Source of the DNA: Algiphilus sp.
Lineage (GTDB): Bacteria > Pseudomonadota > Gammaproteobacteria > Nevskiales > Nevskiaceae
Assembly: GCF_023145115.1 (NCBI RefSeq)
Contig: NZ_JAGLEJ010000043.1
Coordinates: 5,248-69,247, forward strand
Direction of reading: 5' to 3'
Length of the DNA stretch: 64,000 nucleotides
Shown: positions 48,576-56,542 of the stretch, in pieces
Position numbering within the stretch: the first letter of the stretch is position 1
Layout of the letters: each line of letters begins with the position of its first letter
Made by a program: the position numbers and the translations under genes
The notes under the pieces: model-generated
Told to the model about the DNA's origin: nothing
Seen by the model: the letters and a program-made list of their open reading frames with translations, nothing else
Databases searched by the model: none

Positions 48576-50432
48576 GTGAACCGACTACTGCGCCGCGCGG
48601 GCGTGCTCCTGCTACCGGCAACCGTGGCCGTGCTCGCGGCCTGCTCCGGCAGCGACCAGGGTGCCGCAGGGCAATCGACCATCGATGCACGCTGGACGGC
48701 GTACGAACGGCCCGTCGAGTATCCGGGCTCGGTCACGCTGCCCGCCGAGCCCATCACCATGCGCGACGGCGTGCGTCTGGCCACGGCGGTTCGGCTGCCG
48801 GCCGGCGAAGACGGAGAGCCTGCAGCGGGGCCGTTCCCGGTACTGGTGACGCTGACCGGCTACAACCGCGGCATTCCCGCCATCCCCGCCTTCAACAACT
48901 ACCTGGTCGAGCGCGGCTACGCCCACGTGTCGGTCGACGTGCGCGGCACCGGCAGTTCGGAGGGCGCCTGGGAGGCATTCAGCGAGACCGAGCAGGCGGA
49001 CTATTACGAGGTCCTCGACTGGGCCGCCAGTCAGCCCTGGAGCAACGGGCGCATCGGCACCTGGGGCGCCTCCTTCATGGGCATCACGCAGCTGCTGGCG
49101 GCAGCGCAGCAGCACCCGGCGCACGAGGCCGCCTTCGCCATCGTGCCCATGGGCGATGGCTACCGCGACATCGTGTTCTCCGGCGGGCAGACCAACATCG
49201 GCTTCATTCCGCTGTGGATGGGCCTGGTCACCGCCCTCAGCGTCGTGCCGACCGTGGACACGCTGCAGAACCCGGCGCTCTACATCAGCTCGGCGCTGCA
49301 GAACCTGACCGCCGCCATCACCACCTTCCAGGTGCCGATCATCGCGCAGGCCGTGCTGGGCGGGGACATCGCCTACGACGGCCCGTTCTGGCGCACGCGC
49401 TCGCCGATCGAGGTGGCCGATGACGTGCGCGTGCCGACCTTCATCGTCGGCGGGCTCAAGGATATCTTCCAGCGCGGCGAGCCCATGCTCTACGAGGCCA
49501 TCCGGCGCAACAACGAAGCGAAGCTGCTGATCGGACCCTGGGAGCACGTCGGCGGTTCATTCGGCGCCGGGCTCGAGGATGCCGGCCTGCCCAGCATGGA
49601 TCAGATGGCGCTGCAATGGTTCGACCGGCACCTGCGCGACATGCGCAGCGGTACCGAGGCTCAGCCCACCGTCACCCAGTACTACTGGGGCCGGGAGGAC
49701 TGGTCCGTGGCCGCCGACTGGCCGCATCCGGCCGCACGCGCCGAGCGCTGGTATCTGCAGCCCGGCGGCGAGCTGGCGCCCGAGGCGCCCGCGGAGGCCG
49801 GAGTGGACCGCACGCTGCAGATCCCGGTGAACGGCCTGTGCTCGTCGAGCGCGTCGCAGTGGACCGCCGGCATCCTCGGCATCGTGGCGCCGCCGTGCGC
49901 GGCCGACAACCGGCTCAACGAGATCATCGAGCTCACCTACACGACGCCGCCGATGGAGGCCGACTACGCCGTCAACGGTCCCATCCAGGCGGATCTCTGG
50001 GTGAGCAGTTCGGCGCCCGATACCGGCGTCAACGTGCGCCTCACGCTGGTCGACGAGCAGGGCCGCTCGCGGGAGCTCACGCACGGGCTGCTGAACGCCT
50101 CGATGCGCGCCGTCGATCCGGAGCGCTCGCGCTACCTCGACGGCGAGATGATCCAGCCGTGGCACCTGTTCACGCGTGAGGCACGCGACGTGCCGGGCAT
50201 CGGCAACGTGGTGCCGGTGAATGTGGAGATATTCCCGAGCAGCTTCGTCATCCCCGAGGGCCACCGCCTGCGCGTGGCCATCGGCCCGGGCGACTTCCCG
50301 CACGGTCTGCCGCCGGTGGCGGATCTCATCGACCAGCTGCTCGGCGTCATCAGCATCCATGCCGGTCCGGACCGGCCGTCGAGCGTGGTGCTGCCGGTGG
50401 TGCCCGCCGACGCGGTCGTGCCCGCGCGCTGA
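48576..50432 (+). CDS. CocE/NonD family hydrolase lipoprotein
   Basis: A 618-aa X-Pro dipeptidyl-peptidase / cocaine-esterase family enzyme with lipoprotein signal (LAACSG). Alpha/beta domain with nucleophile S166 in GTWGASFMG, the GTGSSEG block (DVRGTGSSEG), acid in VGGLKDIF and His in PWEHVGGSFG. The C-terminal jelly-roll domain is present (ADLWVSSSAPDTGVNVRL). GTG 48576 follows ACGGGGGA. Substrate unknown, likely acting at the cell surface together with the preceding acylase. Confidence 0.9.
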   Translation: MNRLLRRAGVLLLPATVAVLAACSGSDQGAAGQSTIDARWTAYERPVEYPGSVTLPAEPITMRDGVRLATAVRLPAGEDGEPAAGPFPVLVTLTGYNRGIPAIPAFNNYLVERGYAHVSVDVRGTGSSEGAWEAFSETEQADYYEVLDWAASQPWSNGRIGTWGASFMGITQLLAAAQQHPAHEAAFAIVPMGDGYRDIVFSGGQTNIGFIPLWMGLVTALSVVPTVDTLQNPALYISSALQNLTAAITTFQVPIIAQAVLGGDIAYDGPFWRTRSPIEVADDVRVPTFIVGGLKDIFQRGEPMLYEAIRRNNEAKLLIGPWEHVGGSFGAGLEDAGLPSMDQMALQWFDRHLRDMRSGTEAQPTVTQYYWGREDWSVAADWPHPAARAERWYLQPGGELAPEAPAEAGVDRTLQIPVNGLCSSSASQWTAGILGIVAPPCAADNRLNEIIELTYTTPPMEADYAVNGPIQADLWVSSSAPDTGVNVRLTLVDEQGRSRELTHGLLNASMRAVDPERSRYLDGEMIQPWHLFTREARDVPGIGNVVPVNVEIFPSSFVIPEGHRLRVAIGPGDFPHGLPPVADLIDQLLGVISIHAGPDRPSSVVLPVVPADAVVPAR

Positions 50433-50524
50433 GACGCGCATCACGATGTCACGGATTCCCGGGGCTGCCGTGATCGGTGGCCCCGGATAGTCTGGCCCCT
50501 TCGCAAACGAGCAGGGAGCAGCGC

Positions 50525-50899
50525 ATGAACTGGTATCTGGCGGTTCTCAAGGATTACGCCAAGTTCGACGGGCGTGCCGGACGCACCGAGTACTGGATGT
50601 TCTTCCTCTTCAATCTCATCATCGGGATCGTGCTGGCGGTGATCGACGGCGCCCTCGGCACCATCGGGATGATGGGCGGCATGGGGCTGCTGGGCACGAT
50701 CTACGCGCTCGCCATCCTGCTGCCGGGCATCGGCGTGACCATGCGCCGCCTGCACGACACCGGCCGGGTGGGCTGGTGGATCCTGATCGCCTTCGTGCCG
50801 CTGATCGGCGGCATCTGGCTGCTGATCCTGATGGTGCTGGAGGGCAACAGCGGCGACAACGCCTACGGGCCGCCGCCGCGCCGCACGCCGGAAGGCTGA
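50525..50899 (+). CDS. DUF805 membrane protein
   Basis: A 124-aa inner-membrane protein with three to four helices and the DUF805 hallmarks FDGRAGRTEYWMFFLFN and RRLHDTGRVGWWILIAFVPLIGGIWLLI, ending with GDNAYGPPP. Function unknown. Confidence 0.92.
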   Translation: MNWYLAVLKDYAKFDGRAGRTEYWMFFLFNLIIGIVLAVIDGALGTIGMMGGMGLLGTIYALAILLPGIGVTMRRLHDTGRVGWWILIAFVPLIGGIWLLILMVLEGNSGDNAYGPPPRRTPEG

Positions 50900-50973
50900 C
50901 ACGCGAGTGCGGTACGCTGTCGATGCCCCACATCGGTGCGGGCATCCATAATCAACAAGACCGGGAGCAATCC

Positions 50974-51576
50974 ATGAAAAAGCAGTTGCTGGGTATCACC
51001 CTGCTCGGCGCCGGTGCGGCGCTGCCTCTGGCCGCGCAGGCCGACGCCATGAACTACATCGACGGCTACTACGTGCCCAGCGCGGATGTCGATTTCGGTC
51101 CGGCCGACGACGATGGTGATGGCTACGGTGTCAAGGGCCGTGCCCAGTTCGCCGACCAGCTGTTCTTCTCCGGCGAGTATCAGCAGAACGAGTACGACGA
51201 CAGCGACCTCGAGTTCACGCAGCTGCGCGCCGGTGTCGGCTTCATGGCGCCGATCAACGCCGATGCCTCGTGGCTGGCGCGTGCCGAGTTCATCAACGCC
51301 GAGCTCGAGGCCCCGGGCGCCGGTTCCGACGACGAGAGCGGCTTCGGCGTGCACGTCGGCGCCGAGGCGGCGCTGACGCCGCGCTTCATCGTCGACGGTT
51401 CCATCGGCTATCTGTCGATCGACGATACCGACGGACCGGAGTTCCGCTTCGGCGGCCGCTTCCTGGTCGGGCCGCAGTTCAGCATCTTCGCTGACTACCG
51501 CCTCACCCAGCTCGAGGACGGCGACGCCGAGACCGACTTCGACGACATCCGCGTCGGCGTCGGCTTCATGTTCTGA
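50974..51576 (+). CDS. Small outer-membrane beta-barrel protein
   Basis: A 200-aa predicted 8-stranded barrel: signal peptide (MKKQLLGITLLGAGAALPLAAQA), alternating amphipathic strands (QLFFSGEYQQNEY, FTQLRAGVGFMAPI, FSIFADYRLTQLE) and a C-terminal Phe (RVGVGFMF) for BAM recognition. Very acidic loops (DDDGDGYG). No specific family recognised. ATG 50974 follows GGGAGC. Confidence 0.85.
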   Translation: MKKQLLGITLLGAGAALPLAAQADAMNYIDGYYVPSADVDFGPADDDGDGYGVKGRAQFADQLFFSGEYQQNEYDDSDLEFTQLRAGVGFMAPINADASWLARAEFINAELEAPGAGSDDESGFGVHVGAEAALTPRFIVDGSIGYLSIDDTDGPEFRFGGRFLVGPQFSIFADYRLTQLEDGDAETDFDDIRVGVGFMF

Positions 51577-51601
51577 AGCCTCGCGTCACTCGGTCGTACC
51601 G

Positions 51602-51625
51602 GAAGCCCCGCCTCGGCGGGGCTTC
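51602..51625 (+). terminator. Terminator after the barrel gene
   Basis: A perfect 11-bp stem (GAAGCCCCGCC / GGCGGGGCTTC) followed by TTCGTT, 26 bp after the stop. It lies between convergent genes and may serve both. Confidence 0.75.
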
Positions 51626-51641
51626 TTCGTTGCGGGTGGCG

Positions 51642-52406
51642 TCAATCGGTCAGATCCCGGTAGGCGTGCCAGGTGGCGTGACCGAGCAGTGGGAAGATCA
51701 CCACCAGCGCCAGCAGCAGCGTCGCGAAGCCGACCGCCACCAGTGCCGCGATGAGCAGGGCCCAGACCGCCGCCGCCGGCAGGTTGCGTCCGCAGGCGGC
51801 GAGACTGGCGCGCATGGCGTCGCCGGCATCGGTGTCGGCACGCGCGACCAGCAGCGGGACCGCGACCACCGACAGCGCGAAGACCAGCACCGCCAGCGCA
51901 CCGCCCGCGCTCAGGTAGGACAGCCACTGGGCCGCGGTGGCGGATGCCAGCGCGTCGCCCCACATCACCGTCGTGGTCGCCGGTACCGCGTCGCCGAAGG
52001 TCCAGCTCAGCAGCAGCGTCGAAACCCCGAACCAGATCGCCCCGACGGCCAGCAGGAGAGCGGCGAAGCGCGTCAGTCCCTCGCGATTGCGCGTGAGCGG
52101 GGTCAACGATGCCTCGAAGCCGGTCGCCTCGCCCGCGGCAGCGCGCCGGGACAGCTCGCACGGGCCGGTGGACAGAATCGGGCCGATCAGCAGGAAGCCG
52201 GTCACCGCTGCCGCCACGAAGTAGGGATGGTTGCCGAAACTCAGCACCAGCAACCCGATGGTGGTCACGATGAGCCCGTAGGCAAGGCTCGGGCCCGGGT
52301 GTCGCGTCATGTCCGACCAGCCCCGCTGGAGCCAGCGGATGGGGCGGAGTGCCGGGACGCCGCCCGCAATGGCGGGCATGGCGGCGGTCGTCGTTCTGCT
52401 CGTCAT
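51642..52406 (-). CDS. DUF2189 membrane protein
   Basis: A 254-aa inner-membrane protein with about six helices and the DUF2189 pattern (GWSDMTRHPGPSLAYGLIVTTIG, FLLIGPILSTGPCELSRR, AVPLLVARADTDAGDAMRASL). Function unknown. ATG 52406 follows GAGGAGG five bases upstream. Confidence 0.88.
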   Translation of the reverse strand: MTSRTTTAAMPAIAGGVPALRPIRWLQRGWSDMTRHPGPSLAYGLIVTTIGLLVLSFGNHPYFVAAAVTGFLLIGPILSTGPCELSRRAAAGEATGFEASLTPLTRNREGLTRFAALLLAVGAIWFGVSTLLLSWTFGDAVPATTTVMWGDALASATAAQWLSYLSAGGALAVLVFALSVVAVPLLVARADTDAGDAMRASLAACGRNLPAAAVWALLIAALVAVGFATLLLALVVIFPLLGHATWHAYRDLTD

Positions 52407-52528
52407 GAGTGCCTCCTCGAGCAAGCTCGTCTGGCCTCACCCCGAGGAATACGCCCTTCGCGCAGCCGATGCAAGCCGCCGCGTGCGGGCGCTGCGATAA
52501 TGCGCGGGCGCCCGCGCCGGATCCCGAT

Positions 52529-52972
52529 ATGGATGACAGCCTCTATCTTCAGGTCGCCAAACGCTTCGTCGAGAGCATTCCGCACAATCTCGATCTGGGC
52601 GTCGAGGTCGTCCGCGTCGCCGGCGGCGTCGTGGACCTGCGCCTGCCCGGCAGGCCCGCCCTCTGCGGCGATCCCGAGCGCGGGGTCTACTTCCCCAGCG
52701 TGCTGCTCACGCTGGCCGATGCCGCCAGCGGCGTCGCCTTCGTGTCGGCGCTCGGCGAGCTGACGGCAGTGGCCACCCTGGACCTGCGCATCGACTATCT
52801 CCGCCCGGTGTCCGTAGAGCACCCGCTCACCGTGCGCGCCAACTGCCACCGTCATACCGCCGAGGTCGGCTTCGTCAGCTGCGACATCCGCGCCGAAGGC
52901 GCCGACGAAGCCGCGGCGCTGGTCACGGCCAGCTTCATGCGCCGCCCCGCCAAGACGAAGGCCCAGGCATGA
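52529..52972 (+). CDS. Hotdog-fold thioesterase (PaaI-like) 1
   Basis: A 147-aa hotdog protein. FPSVLLTLADAASGVAFVSAL corresponds to the central helix with the catalytic Asp region, followed by VATLDLRIDYLRPV. Probably hydrolyses acyl-CoA esters; substrate unknown. A GATAAT lies about 27 bp upstream. Overlaps the next, paralogous gene by ATGA. Confidence 0.85.
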   Translation: MDDSLYLQVAKRFVESIPHNLDLGVEVVRVAGGVVDLRLPGRPALCGDPERGVYFPSVLLTLADAASGVAFVSALGELTAVATLDLRIDYLRPVSVEHPLTVRANCHRHTAEVGFVSCDIRAEGADEAAALVTASFMRRPAKTKAQA

Positions 52973-53415
52973 ACGAATCACGCACCGCTGCCCTGCACCG
53001 CGTCCGGCGCGACCGCAACTACCAGGGCGTGCTCGACTACATCCCCTATACCGCGCACCTGGGCATCCGGGTCGACACCGCCGGCCCCGCGCCCGTCTAC
53101 CGGCTGCCCGCCCGCGACAATCTGGTGGGCAACACCCGCCTGCCCGCGATCCACGGCGGCGCCGTCGCCGCCCTGATGGAAGCCACGGCCCTCGTCACCG
53201 TCCTGGTCGACGAGGAGCAGGACCGTCTGCCCAAGCCCATCGACTTCTCGCTCGACTACCTGCGCTCCGCGCGTACCGAGACCCTCTACGCCGCCTGCCA
53301 GGTCCTGCGGCAGGGCCGCCGCGTCGCGGCCGTGCGCGTCGACTGCTGGCAGGAAGACCGCGAGCGGCTGACCGCTACCGGGCGGGTGCATCTGTTGCTG
53401 AGTGCTGACGCCTGA
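52969..53415 (+). CDS. Hotdog-fold thioesterase (PaaI-like) 2
   Basis: A 148-aa hotdog thioesterase, co-translated with the preceding one. HGGAVAALMEATALVTVLV is the PaaI helix with the HGG motif; IDFSLDYLRSAR is the conserved strand. The pair may form a heteromer. Last gene of the high-GC backbone before the CRISPR-Cas locus. Confidence 0.85.
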   Translation: MNESRTAALHRVRRDRNYQGVLDYIPYTAHLGIRVDTAGPAPVYRLPARDNLVGNTRLPAIHGGAVAALMEATALVTVLVDEEQDRLPKPIDFSLDYLRSARTETLYAACQVLRQGRRVAAVRVDCWQEDRERLTATGRVHLLLSADA

Positions 53416-53420
53416 TCATT

Positions 53421-53538
53421 GCTCCGCGCGAGCGGAGAAGGTAACTTTGCGGTAATCATCAGCTTCTGTTGGCCGACTGCATCACCATGGAAGCCGGTTC
53501 CAACGGAATGCGTTGGCGGCAGGCTCATCTCATGAGCC
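53421..53538. promoter_or_regulatory. cas3 upstream region with three inverted repeats
   Basis: The 180-bp gap before cas3 holds three short palindromes: CTCCGC/GCGGAG (around 53422-53437), CCAACG-GAATG-CGTTGG (53500-53516) and GGCTCAT-CTC-ATGAGCC (53522-53538). No sigma-70 promoter stands out. The last two are perfect and lie side by side, so they may be operators for a cas3 regulator. No CRISPR repeat is present here. Confidence 0.4.
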
Positions 53539-53595
53539 GGCCAGTCGGTAGCGTTCGACTGTGTTGCTTACCAGCGACTGGCAGGGGGGCGGAGG

Positions 53596-56370
53596 ATGTC
53601 AACGGAAGATGCGGCGGCGCACTTCGCCTACTGGGGAAAGGCGAATCCTGATCAGGAGCGAGGCGCGCAGTTCCACCGGTTGCCCTTCCATAGCCTTGAT
53701 GTGGCCGCTGTCGGCGCGGAGTACCTGCGGCGCGCCCGAAGCGTTCGAGGTCTCCTCCAGCAGGCACTCGGATGGGACGCGGATGTGGTCGAGGGCTGGC
53801 TGGCGTTCTGGCTTGCGGTTCACGATCTCGGGAAATTCTCGGAGGCGTTCCAGTCGCAGAAGCCGGATCTGTTCCTGTCGCTTCGGGGCAGGCAGCCGAA
53901 TGCCGCGAAGGTGTATCGAATCCGGCATGACACGCTCGGATTCCTGTTCTGGGGCGAGCCGCTTGCGAGTCGGGTCGAGGCGGAAGGCTGGTTCGGGTCG
54001 GAGACCCTCGACCTACTGTACGGTTGCGACGCTTGGGCGCGTGCCGTTACCGGTCATCACGGCCAGCCGCCGCGCGATACGAGCGAGAGCTGGGAGTCCC
54101 ATTTCGACCGGCGCGATGATGCCGATGCAGCTTTGACTTTCGTCAGAGCGATGCGAGATCGCTTTCTGACGTCCTCTGTTGTCGAAACAGTGGCCGCTAC
54201 CGATCCGGATGCATTCGAGCAGAGCAGTCGTGCGGTGAGCTGGTGGGTAGCGGGGGTTGCGGTGCTGGCGGATTGGCTCGGCTCGAATACCGACTTTTTC
54301 CCCTACTGTGATCAGGTGCTTCCACTCGACGAGTACTGGCTTGTTGCCCAGGAGCGCGCGAAGACTGCACTGGACGCAGCCGGTGTGTTGCCAGAGGTTG
54401 TTCGGGAGGGGTGCTCTTTCAGCGACCTTTTCCCGAGTATCGCCGCGCCGTCGCCACTGCAGGATTGGGCTATGTCGGCTGCGCTTGCCGAAGGGCCGCA
54501 GATTCATCTGCTCGAGGATGTCACGGGGGCGGGCAAGACCGAAGCCGCGGTCATGCTTGCCTACCGCCTCATGGCGGCGGGCGAAGCGGATGGCTTCTTC
54601 ATCGGGCTGCCCACGATGGCCACGGCCAACGCCATGTACGGGCGCATTTCAGAGGTTTACCGCACGCTGTTCGCGGGTAGTCCGAGCCTGGTGCTTGCGC
54701 ATGGTCAGCGCAATCTTGTGGAGGCGTTCGCAGGCACCGTGCTGCCCAGCGATCCGGGAGGTTCCGATCGTGACGAAATGGATGAAACGGCCTCTGCCCG
54801 CTGCACGGCCTGGCTCGCGGATCACAACAAGCGGGCGCTGCTGGCATCTGCTGGCGTCGGAACCGTGGATCAGGCACTGCTGGCCGTGTTGCACAGCCGC
54901 CATCAATCACTGCGCCTGCTCGGGCTGTTCCGCAAGGTCCTGATCATCGACGAAGTCCACGCCTGCGACGCCTATATGCAGCGGGTGCTGGAAAGTCTCC
55001 TGGCGTTTCACGCGCGGGCCGGTGGCAGCGTCATTCTTTTGTCGGCAACGATGCCCGTACGCATGAAGCAGGCTCTGCTCAAGGCTTTCGCGTGCGGCAG
55101 AGAGTCGACCGTCCCGGCTTGCGGTGCCGAGGCCTATCCCTTGGTGACCTCCTGGGCGGGCGCCGCCCCCACTTCTCTGATGGAAACGGCAGTGGCGACC
55201 CGGGATGTCGTGCGTCGTCGCATCGACGTTCGCTACGAGCCGCGCCGCGAAGCCGTCATTGACGCCATCCGCGAGGCGGTCGTCGCGGGCCGCTGCGCCT
55301 GCTGGATGCGAAACACCGTGGCCGATGCACTGGAAGCCTTTGCGCTGCTTTCCGCGCACGTGCCGGCCAGCGCCATCATCTTGTTCCACGCGCGCTTCGC
55401 CTTGCAGGATCGCCTGGAGATCGAGCAGCAGATTCTCGACCGCTTCGGGAAGGATGGCGGGCCGGCGGAGCGTGCCGGTCGCGTGGTGATCGCAACCCAG
55501 GTCGCGGAGCAGAGCCTGGATGCTGACTGGGATCTGCTGATCAGCGATCTGGCACCGATCGACCGCCTCATTCAACGCGCTGGCCGCATGCATCGTCACG
55601 TCCGCGATGCGGAGGGTCGCCGGCTGCCGGATGCGGATGCCACTGATCAACGTGGCACCCCCTGTCTGTGGGTGCATGGACCGGAATGGCACGAGGACCC
55701 CGGCGAGGACTGGTTCAAGGAAGCCTTCCCGAAATCGGCGCTGGTCTATCCGCACCACGGGCATCTGTGGCGTACTGCCCGGCTTCTGCGGCGGGGCCAT
55801 ATGTCCATGCCGGAGGACGCGCGGCCCTTCATTGAGGAGGTCTTCGGAGCGGATGACGATGACCTGCCGGAAGGTCTGACCGTGCAGGCGCTCCAGGTCG
55901 CTGGAGCGATCTCCGCGGATGCCTCGCAGGCGCAGCAGAACACCGTGAAGCTGGATAAAGGGTATGCGCGCGGCGGGATCGACTGGTGGGACGAGGCGAA
56001 GACGCCTTCCCGCCTCGGCGAGGCCAGCAATACCGTCGTGCTGGTGCGGTGGTCGAAGGGCCGCTTCATTCCCTGGGCGGAGGGCGACTTTCCGCGGCGC
56101 CACGCCTGGGCCTACAGCAGCCTGCGCGTGCCCGAGCGCTTGATCGCGACTACCGCGGAACCGACCGACCCCGAGCGCAAGCAGGCGCTGGAACCATTGC
56201 TGGAAGAGCTTCCGGACAAGGGGCGCTGGAGCATCGTGCTTCCGCTGGAAGCCGGCGCGGAAGGCTGGTTTGCGGAAGCAATCGGGGTAACAGGGCGTGG
56301 GCATGAAACTCGTCGGACATGGCGGTATAGCAGTTTCAATGGGTTGCATGAAGTGGAGCCGGGGATATGA
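53596..56370 (+). CDS. cas3: CRISPR-associated helicase/nuclease Cas3 (type I-E)
   Basis: Interference nuclease of type I-E (924 aa), recruited by Cascade to degrade DNA. N-terminal HD nuclease: FHSLDVAAVG (H32), AVHDLGKF (H76-D77), VTGHHGQPP (H154-H155). SF2 helicase: Walker A DVTGAGKT (308-315), Walker B DEVH (452-455), SAT (483-485), motif VI QRAGRMHR (660-667). All key residues are intact. The start follows GGGGGGCGGAGG directly. Its stop lies in the loop of a perfect hairpin. It is separated from the Cascade genes by 300 bp that hold a one-spacer CRISPR. Confidence 0.97.
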   Translation: MSTEDAAAHFAYWGKANPDQERGAQFHRLPFHSLDVAAVGAEYLRRARSVRGLLQQALGWDADVVEGWLAFWLAVHDLGKFSEAFQSQKPDLFLSLRGRQPNAAKVYRIRHDTLGFLFWGEPLASRVEAEGWFGSETLDLLYGCDAWARAVTGHHGQPPRDTSESWESHFDRRDDADAALTFVRAMRDRFLTSSVVETVAATDPDAFEQSSRAVSWWVAGVAVLADWLGSNTDFFPYCDQVLPLDEYWLVAQERAKTALDAAGVLPEVVREGCSFSDLFPSIAAPSPLQDWAMSAALAEGPQIHLLEDVTGAGKTEAAVMLAYRLMAAGEADGFFIGLPTMATANAMYGRISEVYRTLFAGSPSLVLAHGQRNLVEAFAGTVLPSDPGGSDRDEMDETASARCTAWLADHNKRALLASAGVGTVDQALLAVLHSRHQSLRLLGLFRKVLIIDEVHACDAYMQRVLESLLAFHARAGGSVILLSATMPVRMKQALLKAFACGRESTVPACGAEAYPLVTSWAGAAPTSLMETAVATRDVVRRRIDVRYEPRREAVIDAIREAVVAGRCACWMRNTVADALEAFALLSAHVPASAIILFHARFALQDRLEIEQQILDRFGKDGGPAERAGRVVIATQVAEQSLDADWDLLISDLAPIDRLIQRAGRMHRHVRDAEGRRLPDADATDQRGTPCLWVHGPEWHEDPGEDWFKEAFPKSALVYPHHGHLWRTARLLRRGHMSMPEDARPFIEEVFGADDDDLPEGLTVQALQVAGAISADASQAQQNTVKLDKGYARGGIDWWDEAKTPSRLGEASNTVVLVRWSKGRFIPWAEGDFPRRHAWAYSSLRVPERLIATTAEPTDPERKQALEPLLEELPDKGRWSIVLPLEAGAEGWFAEAIGVTGRGHETRRTWRYSSFNGLHEVEPGI

Positions 56371-56379
56371 GCCCCGGCT
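56357..56379. terminator. Perfect hairpin over the cas3 stop
   Basis: An 8-bp perfect stem AGCCGGGG / CCCCGGCT with a 7-nt loop that contains the cas3 TGA. Read on the minus strand it lies directly 3' of the one-spacer CRISPR and could end or stabilise that RNA. No T-run follows on either strand, so termination strength is unknown. Confidence 0.5.
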
Positions 56380-56469
56380 CCATGCATCCCCGCGTGAGCG
56401 GGGAACTAGCCAACTCCATGGCTCGCAGCGAACCATTCCATGGTTCATCCCCTGCGTCAGGGGAACGAG
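56380..56469 (-). CRISPR. One-spacer degenerate CRISPR (CreA/CreR-like guide)
   Basis: Two degenerate copies of the array repeat start 61 bp apart (56380-56408 and 56441-56469) around a 32-nt spacer (56409-56440): exactly I-E geometry, but on the opposite strand to the cas genes. In transcription order the first repeat (56469 to 56441) keeps the stem as CCCCTG-ACG-CAGGGG and the handle ATGAACCA (array: ATGAACCG). The second keeps the stem CCCCGC-TCAC-GCGGGG but has lost the handle (ends CATGG). Thus what a mature crRNA needs, a 5' handle, spacer and 3' stem, is kept, while the rest has drifted. Spacer positions 1-15 (TGGAATGGTTCGCTG) match a PAM-flanked site 55 bp away in the cse1 promoter. 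Confidence 0.82.
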
Positions 56470-56480
56470 TTTCGCTGACA
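56380..56480 (-). ncRNA. Predicted crRNA-like regulatory RNA
   Basis: Predicted transcript of the one-spacer CRISPR, from a start near 56480 to the second repeat or the hairpin at 56357-56379. Cas6e would cut after each stem, releasing an RNA of about 61 nt: AUGAACCA handle, 32-nt guide, 3' stem-loop. This is the form loaded into type I-E Cascade. The ends are inferred. Confidence 0.6.
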
Positions 56481-56511
56481 GGAGCGATACTATCAGAGAA
56501 CCTTTCCACTT
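56477..56511 (-). promoter_or_regulatory. Cascade target site of the crRNA-like guide
   Basis: On the minus strand: AAG (56511-56509) then TGGAAAGGTTCTCTG (56508-56494). Against the guide TGGAATGGTTCGCTG, 13 of 15 bases agree; the two mismatches are at guide positions 6 and 12, which are flipped out and not read in I-E R-loops. AAG is the canonical I-E PAM. Beyond position 15 pairing is lost except at 18, 19 and 24, so binding without efficient Cas3 cleavage is expected. The site overlaps both divergent promoters here. Confidence 0.8.
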
Positions 56512-56515
56512 TGAC
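56487..56515 (-). promoter_or_regulatory. Promoter of the crRNA-like RNA
   Basis: On the minus strand there is an extended -10, TG-A-TAGTAT (-10 hexamer at 56492-56487), with a weak -35 GTCAAA (56515-56510) at 17 bp. The start would be near 56480, about 11 nt before the first degenerate repeat. The guide's own target lies between and over these elements. Confidence 0.5.
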
Positions 56516-56539
56516 GTATTCCTTCAGCTAGGGTAAGTT
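56511..56539 (+). promoter_or_regulatory. Promoter of the cse1 (Cascade) operon
   Basis: TTGACG (-35, 56511-56516; five of six) and TAAGTT (-10, 56534-56539; three of six) at an ideal 17-bp spacing. Predicted start near 56546, leaving a leader of about 125 nt to cse1. The first base of the -35 is also the last base of the PAM of the guide target, so Cascade bound there would exclude RNA polymerase. Confidence 0.5.
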
Positions 56540-56542
56540 GGG

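Noticed and set aside
53500..53516. Possible guide target in the cas3 upstream region (GGAATG shared).
   Set aside because: Only six bases agree, no I-E PAM at the right place on either strand.
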